NCBI GenBank assembly: GCA_002339015.1
Contig: DDJC01000033.1
Span: 1 to 23,580 of the forward strand
Source of the DNA: Burkholderiales bacterium UBA1834
GTDB taxonomy: Bacteria; Pseudomonadota; Gammaproteobacteria; Burkholderiales; Burkholderiaceae_C
DNA: 23,580 nucleotides
Direction of reading: 5' to 3'
Shown piece by piece: positions 1 to 7,745 of the stretch; position 1 is the stretch's first letter; each line of letters begins with the position of its first letter. Below the pieces are notes generated by a model. The model was not told the origin of the DNA. It did not search any database and worked only from the letters and a program-made list of their open reading frames with translations. The translations under genes were made by a program, and so were the position numbers.

Positions 1-183
1 CCGGTTTTGCAGAGTTTCCCTAGCTTGATATTGACATCAAGAATTTGCGGCGAACCCATTTTCTTGACGTAAGGATCAATTTCTAAGCTGAGTAGTCTTC
101 TGACAGTCTGGGCCTCCCTTGCGATTTAGCTTCCTTGAGTCTGGGGCCTCTGCCATGCCGACAAAGGCATCCTTCCGGTAAAC

Positions 184-201
184 TGTACAGAATTCTGTCA
201 G
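184..201 (+). promoter_or_regulatory. Probable autoregulatory operator of the toxin-antitoxin pair
   Basis: The hexamer TGTACA (184-189) and the related TGTCAG (196-201) start 12 bases apart. Between and across them lies the perfect 12-base palindrome ACAGAATTCTGT (187-198). The site ends 16 bases before the antitoxin ATG and just upstream of its AGGAG ribosome site (207-211). YefM/YoeB-type operators are known to carry TGTACA cores at about this spacing, so binding by the antitoxin or the complex is a reasonable inference. A possible -10 (TAAACT, 179-184) touches the site, but no good -35 was found. Confidence 0.5.
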
Positions 202-217
202 CTTTTAGGAGCCGGTC

Positions 218-544
218 ATGTCCATCTCTGCCCGTGATGTGGTGCCCTTCACCCAGGCGCGCTCCAACCTCTCTGAGCTGGCCGACCAGGTTAAAGCCGG
301 TGCTGAAAAGATCATCACCAAGAACGGTGAGAGCTATGTGGCACTGATCGACGCGGACCGGCTCGACTACTACCACCGCCTTGAGCGCGAGCGCATCCAC
401 CTGCTGCTGATCGACGACGCCCGCAGAGGCTTGGAAGACATCGTCGCAGGGCGCACCCAAGATGCTGAGCAGGCCTTGGCGACCATTCAAAAACGTCGTT
501 CACCCGCGCAGTCCGCAACCAAGCCATTGAAGAGCCGTGGCTGA
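218..544 (+). CDS. Type II antitoxin, Phd/YefM family
   Basis: The 108-residue protein begins with the classic Phd/YefM N-terminal pattern: a short strand, then 'PFTQARSNLSELADQVKAG', then a strand ending in 'NGESYVALID'. This fold dimerises and binds the operator. The C-terminal part (about residues 50-108) is charged and probably disordered until it wraps the toxin. The start is set by AGGAG six bases upstream of the ATG. The stop overlaps the toxin start by 8 bases, which implies coupled translation. The role is to neutralise the downstream RelE/ParE toxin and, with it, repress the promoter. The family call is secure; the exact subfamily is not. Confidence 0.88.
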   Translation: MSISARDVVPFTQARSNLSELADQVKAGAEKIITKNGESYVALIDADRLDYYHRLERERIHLLLIDDARRGLEDIVAGRTQDAEQALATIQKRRSPAQSATKPLKSRG

Positions 545-911
545 GGCTTTGTGTCGCGTCGAGCTGACCGATAGCTTCCTGGCGCGACTCGGCTCCATTG
601 AGGCCTTCTTGGTTGAGGCCGATGCTGCCTTCGCCTTTGATGACCTGCTGGCATGCCTGCGCGCCACCGTGGTGCCGAACCTCGCCCGATTTCCGCTGAT
701 GGGGCGCCGCTACCTTGACCAGCCGCCGCAGTCGGTCGAAGCGCTGGAGCAGTTGAGTAAGTTGCCTGCTGGCGCAGCAGACAGCCTGCGCGTGTACCTG
801 CATGACGACTACCTGATGCTTTATACCGTGATGCATGAGGTGGTGTACCTGCTGTCCATTCGGCATCACCGGCAACTGTCATTCGATTTTTCCGGCTTGT
901 GGCCAGCATAG
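537..911 (+). CDS. Type II toxin, RelE/ParE family
   Basis: The 124-residue protein starts with GTG inside the end of the antitoxin gene; an AAGAG-like ribosome site lies just upstream. The C-terminal half has the RelE/ParE strand pattern: an Arg-containing strand ('SLRVYLHDDYLMLYTV'), then 'VVYLLSIRHHRQLSFDF', in which the Arg and His residues are the usual conserved basic positions. RelE members cut mRNA on the ribosome, while ParE members poison gyrase. The sequence alone does not decide between them. It is somewhat longer than the ~95-residue family norm because of an extended helical N-terminal half. Confidence 0.83.
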   Translation: MAEALCRVELTDSFLARLGSIEAFLVEADAAFAFDDLLACLRATVVPNLARFPLMGRRYLDQPPQSVEALEQLSKLPAGAADSLRVYLHDDYLMLYTVMHEVVYLLSIRHHRQLSFDFSGLWPA

Positions 912-936
912 ATAGAGAAATCGGGAGTGATCAGGG

Positions 937-1008
937 ATGACGCCAGAAGCAAAAGCACGGCAGACCATTGATGCGCGGCTGATCTCGGCAGGCTGGGCTG
1001 TGCAGAAA
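937..1008 (+). pseudogene. N-terminal scrap of a type I restriction HsdR-like protein
   Basis: After a GGG-rich ribosome site, an ATG opens 24 codons reading 'MTPEAKARQTIDARLISAGW' and four more residues. This is the very typical N-terminus of type I restriction R-subunit/DEAD-DEAH helicase-like proteins (MTPE.KAR..ID..L..AGW). Similarity stops abruptly near base 1008. A full HsdR is roughly 800-1,100 residues, so at least 95% is missing. The reading frame runs on to 1137 without family resemblance. The scrap lies 25 bases after the toxin gene. Confidence 0.6.
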
Positions 1009-1111
1009 CCGCTGGGTCAATACACACCTGGTCAAGCCGGTGGATGTGCAGGTCCTGCTGGGCAAGCTGATGGCATGGGTGCGCCCGCAGGGGCTGGGGG
1101 CAGGAAGCTGA
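1009..1111 (+). pseudogene. C-terminal scrap of a response-regulator receiver domain
   Basis: In the frame ending at TGA 1109-1111 the sequence reads 'HLVKPVDVQVLLGKLMAWV' followed by a short tail. This is the signature end of a CheY-like receiver domain: the conserved Lys-Pro pair, then the last amphipathic helix. Only about 30 codons remain, with no start codon, no phospho-acceptor Asp and no upstream strands. The scrap follows directly on the HsdR scrap in a different frame. It could be the tail of a hybrid histidine kinase or of a stand-alone regulator. Confidence 0.5.
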
Positions 1112-1120
1112 TGAGGCGGA

Positions 1121-2248
1121 TCACGCCATCTGGCTGATTGTTCGCCTGAACCGCCGCAGGGCGATGCCAAAGAACAGCGCGCCGATCCCCAGCAAGGCCA
1201 GCAGCTGCGGCCACACCACGGTCAGCCCCGCACCACGGAACAGGATGGCCTGCCCGGCGATCGTGAAGTGCGTGGTCGGCGCGGCCAGCATGATGTTCTG
1301 CACGATCACAGGCATGCTTTCACGCGGTGTGCTGCCGCCCGAGAGCATCTGCAGCGGCAGCAGGATCAGGATCATCAGCAGCGCGAACTGCGGCATCGAG
1401 CGCGTCATCGTCGCCATGAAGATGCCCATGGCCGTGGTGGCAAACAGGTGCAGCGCCGTGACCAGCAGGAACAACGCGGCCGAGCCCTCCACCGGCACGC
1501 CCACCAGGCCCTTGACCACGAGCTGCAGTGACGCGGCCACGGCGATCAGCACCACCAGCCCCATCGACCACACCTTGGACAGCATGATTTCGGTGGGCGT
1601 GACCGGCATGGCCAGCAGGTGCTCGATGGTGCCGTGTTCGCGCTCGCGGATCAGCGCCGCGCCGCACAGCAGGATAGACACCATCGTGATGTTGTTGATC
1701 AACTGAGTCATCGTGCCGAACCAGCCCTTGTCCAGTGTCTGGTTGAAGCGGGCGCGCACGTTGATCTCCACGGGCAGCTGCGTGCTGCCCTGGTCGCGCT
1801 GCGCGAAGCTGAGCACCTCGCCCTGCACGATCTGCTGGATGGCGCCGCTGCCGTTGAAGGCCTGGGTCATGCGGGTGGCATCCACGTTGAGTTGCAGATC
1901 TGGCTTGCGCCCGGCCAGCACGTCACGCTGGAAGTTGGGCGGGATCACCAGCACGAAGGTGTAGATGCCCGCATCCATGCCCGGGTCGACCTGTTCCAGT
2001 GAGATCATCGAAGGCCCGACGAACTGCGGCGGGTAGAACGCGGCGGCGATGCGGTTCGACAGCGGCGAGGCGTCTTCGTCCACGATGGCGATGGGGGCCT
2101 TGTGCAGGGTCTCCGGCATGGAGCGCCCGCCCGAGTAGACCGAGAAGCCGAACATGAAGACGATCAGCACCAGCATGGCCGGATCGCGCCACAGGCCCCA
2201 AAGCTCCTTGATGCCCAGACGCCAGATGTTGGACAGCGTGCGCTTCAT
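1121..2248 (-). CDS. yhhJ: ABC-2 type permease, YhhJ-like
   Basis: The 375-residue inner-membrane protein belongs to the ABC-2 permease/drug-export family. A first membrane helix near residues 25-42 ('AMLVLIVFMFGFSVY') is followed by a large periplasmic domain (about 50-220) and then a cluster of five helices, including the loop 'REREHGTIEHLLAMPVTPTE' that couples to the ATPase. It is the third gene of the operon. Its ATG lies 2 bases after the RbbA stop, so translation is probably coupled. An upstream extension of the frame is a shadow of the RbbA gene and was not used. It should pair with the RbbA-like protein and the HlyD adaptor to export an unknown substrate. Confidence 0.85.
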   Translation of the reverse strand: MKRTLSNIWRLGIKELWGLWRDPAMLVLIVFMFGFSVYSGGRSMPETLHKAPIAIVDEDASPLSNRIAAAFYPPQFVGPSMISLEQVDPGMDAGIYTFVLVIPPNFQRDVLAGRKPDLQLNVDATRMTQAFNGSGAIQQIVQGEVLSFAQRDQGSTQLPVEINVRARFNQTLDKGWFGTMTQLINNITMVSILLCGAALIREREHGTIEHLLAMPVTPTEIMLSKVWSMGLVVLIAVAASLQLVVKGLVGVPVEGSAALFLLVTALHLFATTAMGIFMATMTRSMPQFALLMILILLPLQMLSGGSTPRESMPVIVQNIMLAAPTTHFTIAGQAILFRGAGLTVVWPQLLALLGIGALFFGIALRRFRRTISQMA

Positions 2249-2250
2249 CG

Positions 2251-5010
2251 TCACCGGTCCTGTTTCTTGAGCAGGGCCACGGCCAGCAGCACGATCACCG
2301 GCGCGGCAGCCGCCAGCGACCAGAAGGCCGTGGAGAGGTCGGCAAAGCCCAGGGCCTTGCTGAACACGCCCCGGCTGATGTCGATGAAGTGGGTGGCCGG
2401 GTAGACCTGGCCGATCATGCGGCCAACCGGATCCAGCGAACTGACCGGGTCCAGCATGCCCGAGTACTGCACGGCCGGGATCATGGTGCCGATCATGGCC
2501 AGGAACATCGCTGCCACCTGGCTGCGCGTGAAGCTCGAGGCCAGCAGGCCGATGCCCGTGGCGCACACCGCGTACAGCAGGGCCGACGCGGCCAGCGTGG
2601 CGAAGCTGCCCGTCACCGGCACGCCGAAAACCGTGATGGCCAGCAGCACCATCAGCAGGAAGTTCAAAAAGGCCAGCACCACGTAAGGCAACTGCTTGCC
2701 CAGCAGGAACTCGGTGCGCGTGACCGGCGTGACGTAGAGGTTGATGATCGAGCCGAGCTCTTTTTCGCGCACCACGGCCAGCGCGCCCAGCATGGCGGGG
2801 ATCATCATCAGCAGCATGGGGATGACGGCCGGCACCATGGCGGGCAGGCTCTGCACATCGGGGTTGTAGCGAAAGCGCGTCTCGATGGTGGCCGGGGAAG
2901 CCGCGGCCGCGTTGCCGGTGCGTGCCAGTGTCTGCTCGGCCAGCCAGCCCAGGTGCATGCCCTGCACGTAGCCTGACACGGTTTCCGCGCGTGAGGGCAT
3001 GGCGCCGTCGATCCAGGCACCGATCTGCACGGACCGGCCGCGTGCCACATCCCGCGCGAAGCCGGGCGGGATCTCGATGGCCAAGGCCAGTTCACCCCGG
3101 CGCATGCGGCGGTCCAGATCAGCGGTGTCGGTCAAGGGCGCCTGCTCGATGAAGTAGCGCGAGCCCGCCAGGTTGTCCGTGTACTCGCGGCTGGCGGCGG
3201 TCTGGTCGCGGTCGAGCACGGCGAAGCTGAGCTTGTCCACGTCCATGTTCATGCCGAAACCGATCACGAACATCAGGATGAGCGTGCCGGCCAGGGCCAG
3301 CACGCTGCGCACCGGATCGCGTTGCAGCTCCAGCGATTCACGCCAGCTGTAGCTGAGCAGGCGCTGCAGGCTGAAGCGAGGAAGGCGCGCGTGGGAGGCT
3401 GGCGGTGATGTGGTGCCGGTCTGCGCGGGCTCCTTGGCGGCTTCAGCCGAAGCATCATCGGCAGGCGCCGTGCCACCACCGGCCTCGACCAGGTAGCCGA
3501 TGAAGGCCTCTTCCAGCGTGGCCGCGCCGCGCTTCTTCACCAGCGCGGCAGGGCTGTCGCTGTCGAGCACGCGGCCCGCATGCATCATGGACATGCGGTC
3601 GCAGCGCTCGGCCTCGTTCATGAAGTGGGTCGAGATGAAGATGGTGACGCGGTCCTGGCGCGACAGGCTCACCAGCAGGCGCCAGAAGCTGTCTCGGGCC
3701 ACCGGGTCCACGCCCGAAGTGGGCTCGTCCAGGATCAGCAACTCGGGCTTGTGCACCATGGCCACCGCCAGGGACAGGCGCTGCCGGATGCCCAGCGGCA
3801 GGCTGTCGGGCAGGCTGTCGCGCACCTCGGCCAGGCCGAAGCGCTCGACCATCTCATCCACACGCGCATCGATCTCGACTGCGGGCACGAGGAACAGGCG
3901 CGCATGCAGCACCAGGTTCTGCTGCACTGTCAGCTCGCCATACAGCGAGAACGCCTGCGACATGTAGCCCACGCGGCGGCGGGTGGCAATGTCGCGCGGA
4001 TCCACCGGCTGGCCGAACAGCCAGGCCTGGCCTTCGCTGGGCTCCAGCAGGCCGGTCAGCATCTTCATGGTGGTGGACTTGCCGCAGCCGTTGGAGCCGA
4101 GGAAGCCGAAGATCTCGCCGCGGCGGATGCGCATGCTGACGTGATCGACCGCGACGAAATCACCGAAGCGCATCGTCAGGTCCTTGGACTCGATCGCGAT
4201 GTCATCGTCCGTGGTCTGCAGCGGCGGGATCTGCACCGGCTCATGCCCGCGCCGTCGCTCCTCGGGCAGCAGGCGCACGAAGGCCGTCTCCAGCGAATCG
4301 CTGTCCGTGCGCGCCAGCAGCTCGGCCGGTGTGCCGGTGGCCAGCACACGGCCGGCGTCCATGGTCACGATCCAGTCGAAGCGCTGGGCCTCGTCCATGT
4401 AGGCCGTGGCCACCAGCACGCTCATCCCAGGCTGGCCTTGTCGGATGTGGGTGATCAGGTCCCAGAACTGAGCGCGTGCGAGCGGGTCCACGCCCGTGGT
4501 GGGCTCGTCCAGGATCAGCAGATCCGGGTCGTGGATCAGGGCGCAGCACAGCCCCAGCTTCTGCTTCATGCCGCCCGAGAGTTTGCCCGCGGGCCGGTCC
4601 AGGAAGGCCGCGAGCCCGGTGCGGCGTGTCAGGTCGTCGATGCGGTGGCGGCGCTCGGCCTTGCCGTGGCCGAACAATCGGCCGAAGAACTGCAGGTTCT
4701 CTTCCACCGACAGGGTGGGGTAGAGGTTCTTGCCCAGGCCCTGCGGCATGTAGGCGATGCGCGGGCAGACGCTGTCACGGTGGCTTGCGGAAGCCATGTC
4801 GCCACCCAGCACCTCGATGCGGCCCTGCTGGATGGCGCGAGCCCCCGCGATCAGTGACAGCAGGCTGGATTTGCCGACCCCATCCGGACCGATCAGCCCC
4901 ACCATGCAGCCGGCGGGCAGGTCCAGTGACACGGCGTCCAGCGCCAGGGTCTTGCCATACAGCAGCCGCAGGTCTTGCAGGCGCGCCACAGGGGGGCGGT
5001 CGAGCGCCAC
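2251..5010 (-). CDS. rbbA: RbbA-like ribosome-associated ATPase/ABC permease fusion
   Basis: The 919-residue protein has two ATPase domains followed by an ABC-2 permease domain, the architecture and length of E. coli RbbA. NBD1 has Walker A GPDGVGKSS (41-49), signature LSGGMKQ (144-150) and Walker B LLILDEPTTG, but Ala203 stands where the H-loop His is expected. NBD2 has Walker A GSNGCGKST (305-313), a degenerate signature LPLGIRQ (404-410), Walker B LLILDEPTSG and an intact H-loop His462 (STHFMNEAE). A linker rich in Ala/Pro/Glu (about 490-530) leads to the membrane domain. The first membrane helix is near 550-570, and the loop 'VREKELGSIINLYVTPVTR' is a coupling element. E. coli RbbA binds ribosomes and has ribosome-stimulated ATPase activity; whether this copy acts on ribosomes or only in export cannot be read here. 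Confidence 0.9.
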   Translation of the reverse strand: MALDRPPVARLQDLRLLYGKTLALDAVSLDLPAGCMVGLIGPDGVGKSSLLSLIAGARAIQQGRIEVLGGDMASASHRDSVCPRIAYMPQGLGKNLYPTLSVEENLQFFGRLFGHGKAERRHRIDDLTRRTGLAAFLDRPAGKLSGGMKQKLGLCCALIHDPDLLILDEPTTGVDPLARAQFWDLITHIRQGQPGMSVLVATAYMDEAQRFDWIVTMDAGRVLATGTPAELLARTDSDSLETAFVRLLPEERRRGHEPVQIPPLQTTDDDIAIESKDLTMRFGDFVAVDHVSMRIRRGEIFGFLGSNGCGKSTTMKMLTGLLEPSEGQAWLFGQPVDPRDIATRRRVGYMSQAFSLYGELTVQQNLVLHARLFLVPAVEIDARVDEMVERFGLAEVRDSLPDSLPLGIRQRLSLAVAMVHKPELLILDEPTSGVDPVARDSFWRLLVSLSRQDRVTIFISTHFMNEAERCDRMSMMHAGRVLDSDSPAALVKKRGAATLEEAFIGYLVEAGGGTAPADDASAEAAKEPAQTGTTSPPASHARLPRFSLQRLLSYSWRESLELQRDPVRSVLALAGTLILMFVIGFGMNMDVDKLSFAVLDRDQTAASREYTDNLAGSRYFIEQAPLTDTADLDRRMRRGELALAIEIPPGFARDVARGRSVQIGAWIDGAMPSRAETVSGYVQGMHLGWLAEQTLARTGNAAAASPATIETRFRYNPDVQSLPAMVPAVIPMLLMMIPAMLGALAVVREKELGSIINLYVTPVTRTEFLLGKQLPYVVLAFLNFLLMVLLAITVFGVPVTGSFATLAASALLYAVCATGIGLLASSFTRSQVAAMFLAMIGTMIPAVQYSGMLDPVSSLDPVGRMIGQVYPATHFIDISRGVFSKALGFADLSTAFWSLAAAAPVIVLLAVALLKKQDR

Positions 5011-5014
5011 CGGT

Positions 5015-6088
5015 TTACTCCGGCACGTTCACCGCCAGCGATGCCGGCCACGCGCGCGCGGCATCGGTGCGCACCCAGGCCACGCCGGGCAGGCCGGTCT
5101 TGACCTGCTTGAGGTGCTTGAGCAGCAGCTCACGGTCGATCTGGCCGCGCACGCGGAACATCAGCTTCTGGCGTTCGCTGGCTGTTTCCACCGTCTTGGG
5201 CGTGAACTGCGCGGTGGCCGACACGAAGGACACCTTGGCTGGAATCACATACTGCGGCGCGGCATCGAGCACGATGCGCACTTCGCTGCCGATGGCAATG
5301 CGGCCGGCCACCGTTTCGGGCAGGAAGAAGGTCATGTAGATGTCGGCCAGGTCGATCAGGTTGAGCACCTTGCCGCCGCCGCCCACCACCTCGCCGACGT
5401 TGGCCACGCGGTACTGCACCCGGCCATCGCGGGGCGCCTTCAAGGTGCTGTCGGCGATGTCGGCCTCGATGCGGGCAATGGTGGCTTCAACGGCGGTGAC
5501 GGCGGCCTCTGCCCCGGCGACCTGTGACTTGGCCGCATCGATGGCGGCCTGGGCCGCCTGGGCTTGCGCCTTGGCGGCGGTGGCGGCGGCCTGTGCGCCT
5601 TCCAGCCGCGCGCGGTCGTTGTCCAGCTCCTGCAGCGGCCACATGCCCTGGGCTGCCAGGGTCTGGGAGCGGTTGAACTTGCTCCTGGCCGCGCTCAGTT
5701 CGCTGTCACGCTGGACGATGGCGGCCAGGGCGCTTTGCCGGTCGCTCTCGCGTGCGGCCACCTGCGCCTTGGCGGTGGCCACGCCGGTGCGGGCCTGGGC
5801 CAACTGGGCGCGGGCCTCGTCGCGCTGCGCGTTCAGCACATCGACCTGCAGGTGGGCGAGCACCTGGCCCTTCTGAACGAAATCACCTTCGCTGACCAGC
5901 ACATCCTGCAGGCGGCCGGCCTGCTTGGCGGACACGTCGATCTCGGTGGCCTCGATGCGGCCATTGCTGCTGATGAAGCCTTCGCCAGGCCCGTCAGGGT
6001 GAAGGCGTTGCCAGGCGTACTGGCCCGCGATTCCCAAAACAAGCACGAAGGCCGCTGGAACGAGGATACGTTGCCATCGGGCATTCAT
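5015..6088 (-). CDS. yhiI: HlyD-family periplasmic adaptor, YhiI-like
   Basis: The 357-residue membrane-fusion protein has an N-terminal anchor helix (residues 9-26) and a first half of a lipoyl-like domain ('GRIEATEIDVSAKQAGRLQ'). A long Ala/Gln/Arg-rich coiled-coil hairpin (about 85-210) comes next. The second lipoyl half follows ('STLKAPRDGRVQYR'), then a beta-barrel region. It would bridge the inner-membrane transporter to an outer-membrane channel; no TolC-like gene lies nearby. It is the first gene of the operon, with its stop 4 bases before the RbbA start. Its ATG overlaps the stop of a possible 6-codon leader ORF and has only a weak ribosome site of its own. Confidence 0.88.
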   Translation of the reverse strand: MNARWQRILVPAAFVLVLGIAGQYAWQRLHPDGPGEGFISSNGRIEATEIDVSAKQAGRLQDVLVSEGDFVQKGQVLAHLQVDVLNAQRDEARAQLAQARTGVATAKAQVAARESDRQSALAAIVQRDSELSAARSKFNRSQTLAAQGMWPLQELDNDRARLEGAQAAATAAKAQAQAAQAAIDAAKSQVAGAEAAVTAVEATIARIEADIADSTLKAPRDGRVQYRVANVGEVVGGGGKVLNLIDLADIYMTFFLPETVAGRIAIGSEVRIVLDAAPQYVIPAKVSFVSATAQFTPKTVETASERQKLMFRVRGQIDRELLLKHLKQVKTGLPGVAWVRTDAARAWPASLAVNVPE

Positions 6089-6105
6089 CGCTGCGCGTGC
6101 TCCAT
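6085..6105 (-). CDS. Possible 6-codon leader peptide coupled to the HlyD gene
   Basis: A mini-ORF encodes MEHAQR and stops with TGA in the four-base overlap ATGA with the HlyD start. It has a much better ribosome site (AAGGGAG, RNA-sense bases at 6117-6111, five bases before its ATG) than the HlyD gene itself. Ribosomes could load here and restart at HlyD. This rests only on the geometry; nothing shows that it is conserved or translated. Confidence 0.3.
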   Translation of the reverse strand: MEHAQR

Positions 6106-6220
6106 CGCTGCTCCCTTGCGGATGCCGGCGCGGATCTGGCCGGTTGAATCCATCTTAGCGTCGATACCGGCGCCAATGAGGGCTTTCCCGGGTGCAAAAG
6201 GGCAGGAGGCTTGACGAAGC

Positions 6221-6529
6221 TCAGTCTTCCAGACACCGCAGGCGGTCTTTGAGGCGCTGAAGCTCTTCTTCCAGATCGGCCACCAGTGCGGCCAGCTCGG
6301 GCACGGCATCGAAATCGCGCTCCAGGCAGGCCAGGCGGCGCACACGGGCCAGGGTCAGTGCGTTGTAGCAGCGCGTGGTGTCAGGCGCCTCCGGGCACGC
6401 CAGCAGCATGCCATCGGCCAGGCGCTGTTCGAGCCAGCAGGCCTCGACCACGCCCAGTCGGCACAGGTCGTCCAGGTCGAACCACAGCGCCTCGATCGGG
6501 GCGTCGATGATCACGGTGGTGTCGCTCAT
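6221..6529 (-). CDS. cbpM: Chaperone modulator CbpM
   Basis: The 102-residue protein matches the CbpM/MerR-like HTH_17 family. It opens with a short strand, then 'ALWFDLDDLCRLGVVEACWLEQRLADG', where the Leu-Asp-Leu-Cys-Arg core is typical, and ends in a charged coiled helix (about 72-102). CbpM binds the J-domain of CbpA and blocks its stimulation of DnaK. Its ATG overlaps the cbpA stop in ATGA, so the modulator is made in ratio with its target. The coiled end probably serves dimer formation. Confidence 0.83.
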   Translation of the reverse strand: MSDTTVIIDAPIEALWFDLDDLCRLGVVEACWLEQRLADGMLLACPEAPDTTRCYNALTLARVRRLACLERDFDAVPELAALVADLEEELQRLKDRLRCLED

Positions 6530-7569
6530 CGCGGTTCCTCCTGAGGCCGCCAGTCGGCTTCTGAGGCAGCCACCTTGCGGGCATCGAATTCATCCTTCAG
6601 GTCGCCCGCCATCTGCTCGTAAAGCTTGCGGGCACGAGGGTCGTGCGCACTGGGCAGCACCACCCGCAGCTTGAGTTCCAGATCGCCCGGCGTGGGCGAT
6701 GGCAAGCCCTTGCCACGCACCGTGAGGCTCTGTCCGCTCTGCGCGCCTGCAGGCACACGCACGTTCAGGCCGGGGCCGTGGGGCAGGGCCACGGGCACCA
6801 CCGCACCCAGGGCGGCCTCCCAGGGGGCCACGGGCAGTTCAGCCAACAGGTTGGCGCCGTCCAGCTTGAAGCGGGGGTGCGGCTTGATCTGCACTTCCAG
6901 CAGCAGGTCACCTGGCGGGCCGCCACCCGGGCCGGGCGCACCCTGGCCGTTCAGCCGGATCATCTGCCCGGGCCTTACCCCGGCCGGGATGCGCACCTGC
7001 AGCTTGCGCTGGCCCACCGAGGCGTGACCTTGGGCATCGAACTGGGCGCCCTTGAGCGTGATGGTGCGCACGGCGCCGCGCCATACATCGCCCAGATCCA
7101 GGGCGATGGTGGCGCGCTGGTCGTCTCCGCGCGAGGAGCCTGCCTGCCTGCGGGCGCCCACGCCCATGCGGCCGAACAGGTCGCTGAAGAAGTCGCTGAA
7201 GCCGCTGGTGTCGGCGGCACCGGGGCCGTTGCTGGCACTGGTGCTGGTGTGGGCAGCGGTGTCCGCGTAGGCCTTGGCAGCTTCGGCGGGGCTTTTGGGG
7301 CGGGCGGCCTCCTTGCCGAAAGGCGGTGGACGCAGCGTGCCGCCACCTGCCTGGCGCTCGTCCATCAGCCGGTCATAGGCCGTGCGCTTGTCCGGATCGG
7401 ACAGCACCACGTAGGCCTCGTTGATCTGGCGCATGCGCTGCTCGGCATCAGGCTCCTTGCTGATGTCGGGATGGAACCGGCGTGCCTGGGCACGGAAGGC
7501 CTTCTTGATCTCCTCGAGCGGGGCCTGGCGCGAAACGCCCAGCCTGGCGTAGTAATCGTGGAACTCCAT
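6526..7569 (-). CDS. cbpA: DnaJ-like co-chaperone CbpA (curved DNA-binding protein)
   Basis: The 347-residue protein has an N-terminal J-domain (1-70) with the HPD motif at 33-35. A linker rich in Ala/Pro/Gly/Ser follows (about 80-165), with a short Phe/Gly motif 'GFSDFFSDLFGRMG'. Two beta-rich C-terminal substrate domains come next (about 175-315), with no zinc-finger cysteines, which makes it CbpA-type rather than DnaJ. It would deliver substrates to DnaK; E. coli CbpA also binds curved DNA in the nucleoid. The start is fixed by GGGAGGAG upstream of the ATG at 7569. A longer reading frame reaching 7728 lacks J-domain homology and a ribosome site. Confidence 0.92.
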   Translation of the reverse strand: MEFHDYYARLGVSRQAPLEEIKKAFRAQARRFHPDISKEPDAEQRMRQINEAYVVLSDPDKRTAYDRLMDERQAGGGTLRPPPFGKEAARPKSPAEAAKAYADTAAHTSTSASNGPGAADTSGFSDFFSDLFGRMGVGARRQAGSSRGDDQRATIALDLGDVWRGAVRTITLKGAQFDAQGHASVGQRKLQVRIPAGVRPGQMIRLNGQGAPGPGGGPPGDLLLEVQIKPHPRFKLDGANLLAELPVAPWEAALGAVVPVALPHGPGLNVRVPAGAQSGQSLTVRGKGLPSPTPGDLELKLRVVLPSAHDPRARKLYEQMAGDLKDEFDARKVAASEADWRPQEEPR

Positions 7570-7745
7570 GGGCGAGCGCTCCTCCCGATGCGTTCGGGGT
7601 GTGGGCCCATGGTAGCGAGGGGCCAAGTCCCGCCTGTCGACCCAGGAATACGGTGTGCCCAAGCGGTGCCTGCCGGGCCGGCACGGGTGGGCACAGCCGG
7701 GCACAATGAGGGAAACTGCCTGCCTCACCGATCATTCGCCGCACG
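7570..7745. promoter_or_regulatory. Divergent intergenic region between cbpA and nadE
   Basis: These 176 bases must hold the promoters of both the cbpA-cbpM pair and nadE. A near-perfect palindrome, TGCCGG-G-CCGGCA, lies at 7671-7683, roughly in the middle. I saw no convincing sigma-70 or heat-shock promoter boxes on either strand. The palindrome could be a regulator site, but GC-rich palindromes arise easily in such DNA. Confidence 0.3.

Noticed and set aside
24..41. Inverted repeat CTTGAT-N6-ATCAAG with TTGACA inside and another TTGACG at 64-69
   Set aside because: The arms are only 6 bases, no good -10 lies at the proper distance from either -35-like box, and the window starts too close to see what precedes it.
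3580..4857. A 425-codon open frame on the plus strand
   Set aside because: It is antisense to the RbbA-like gene, with His/Gln/Ala-rich composition and no recognisable domain.
7570..7745. A heat-shock (sigma-32) promoter for cbpA
   Set aside because: CTTGG-like stretches exist on the minus strand, but no matching CCCCAT-like box was found at the right spacing.
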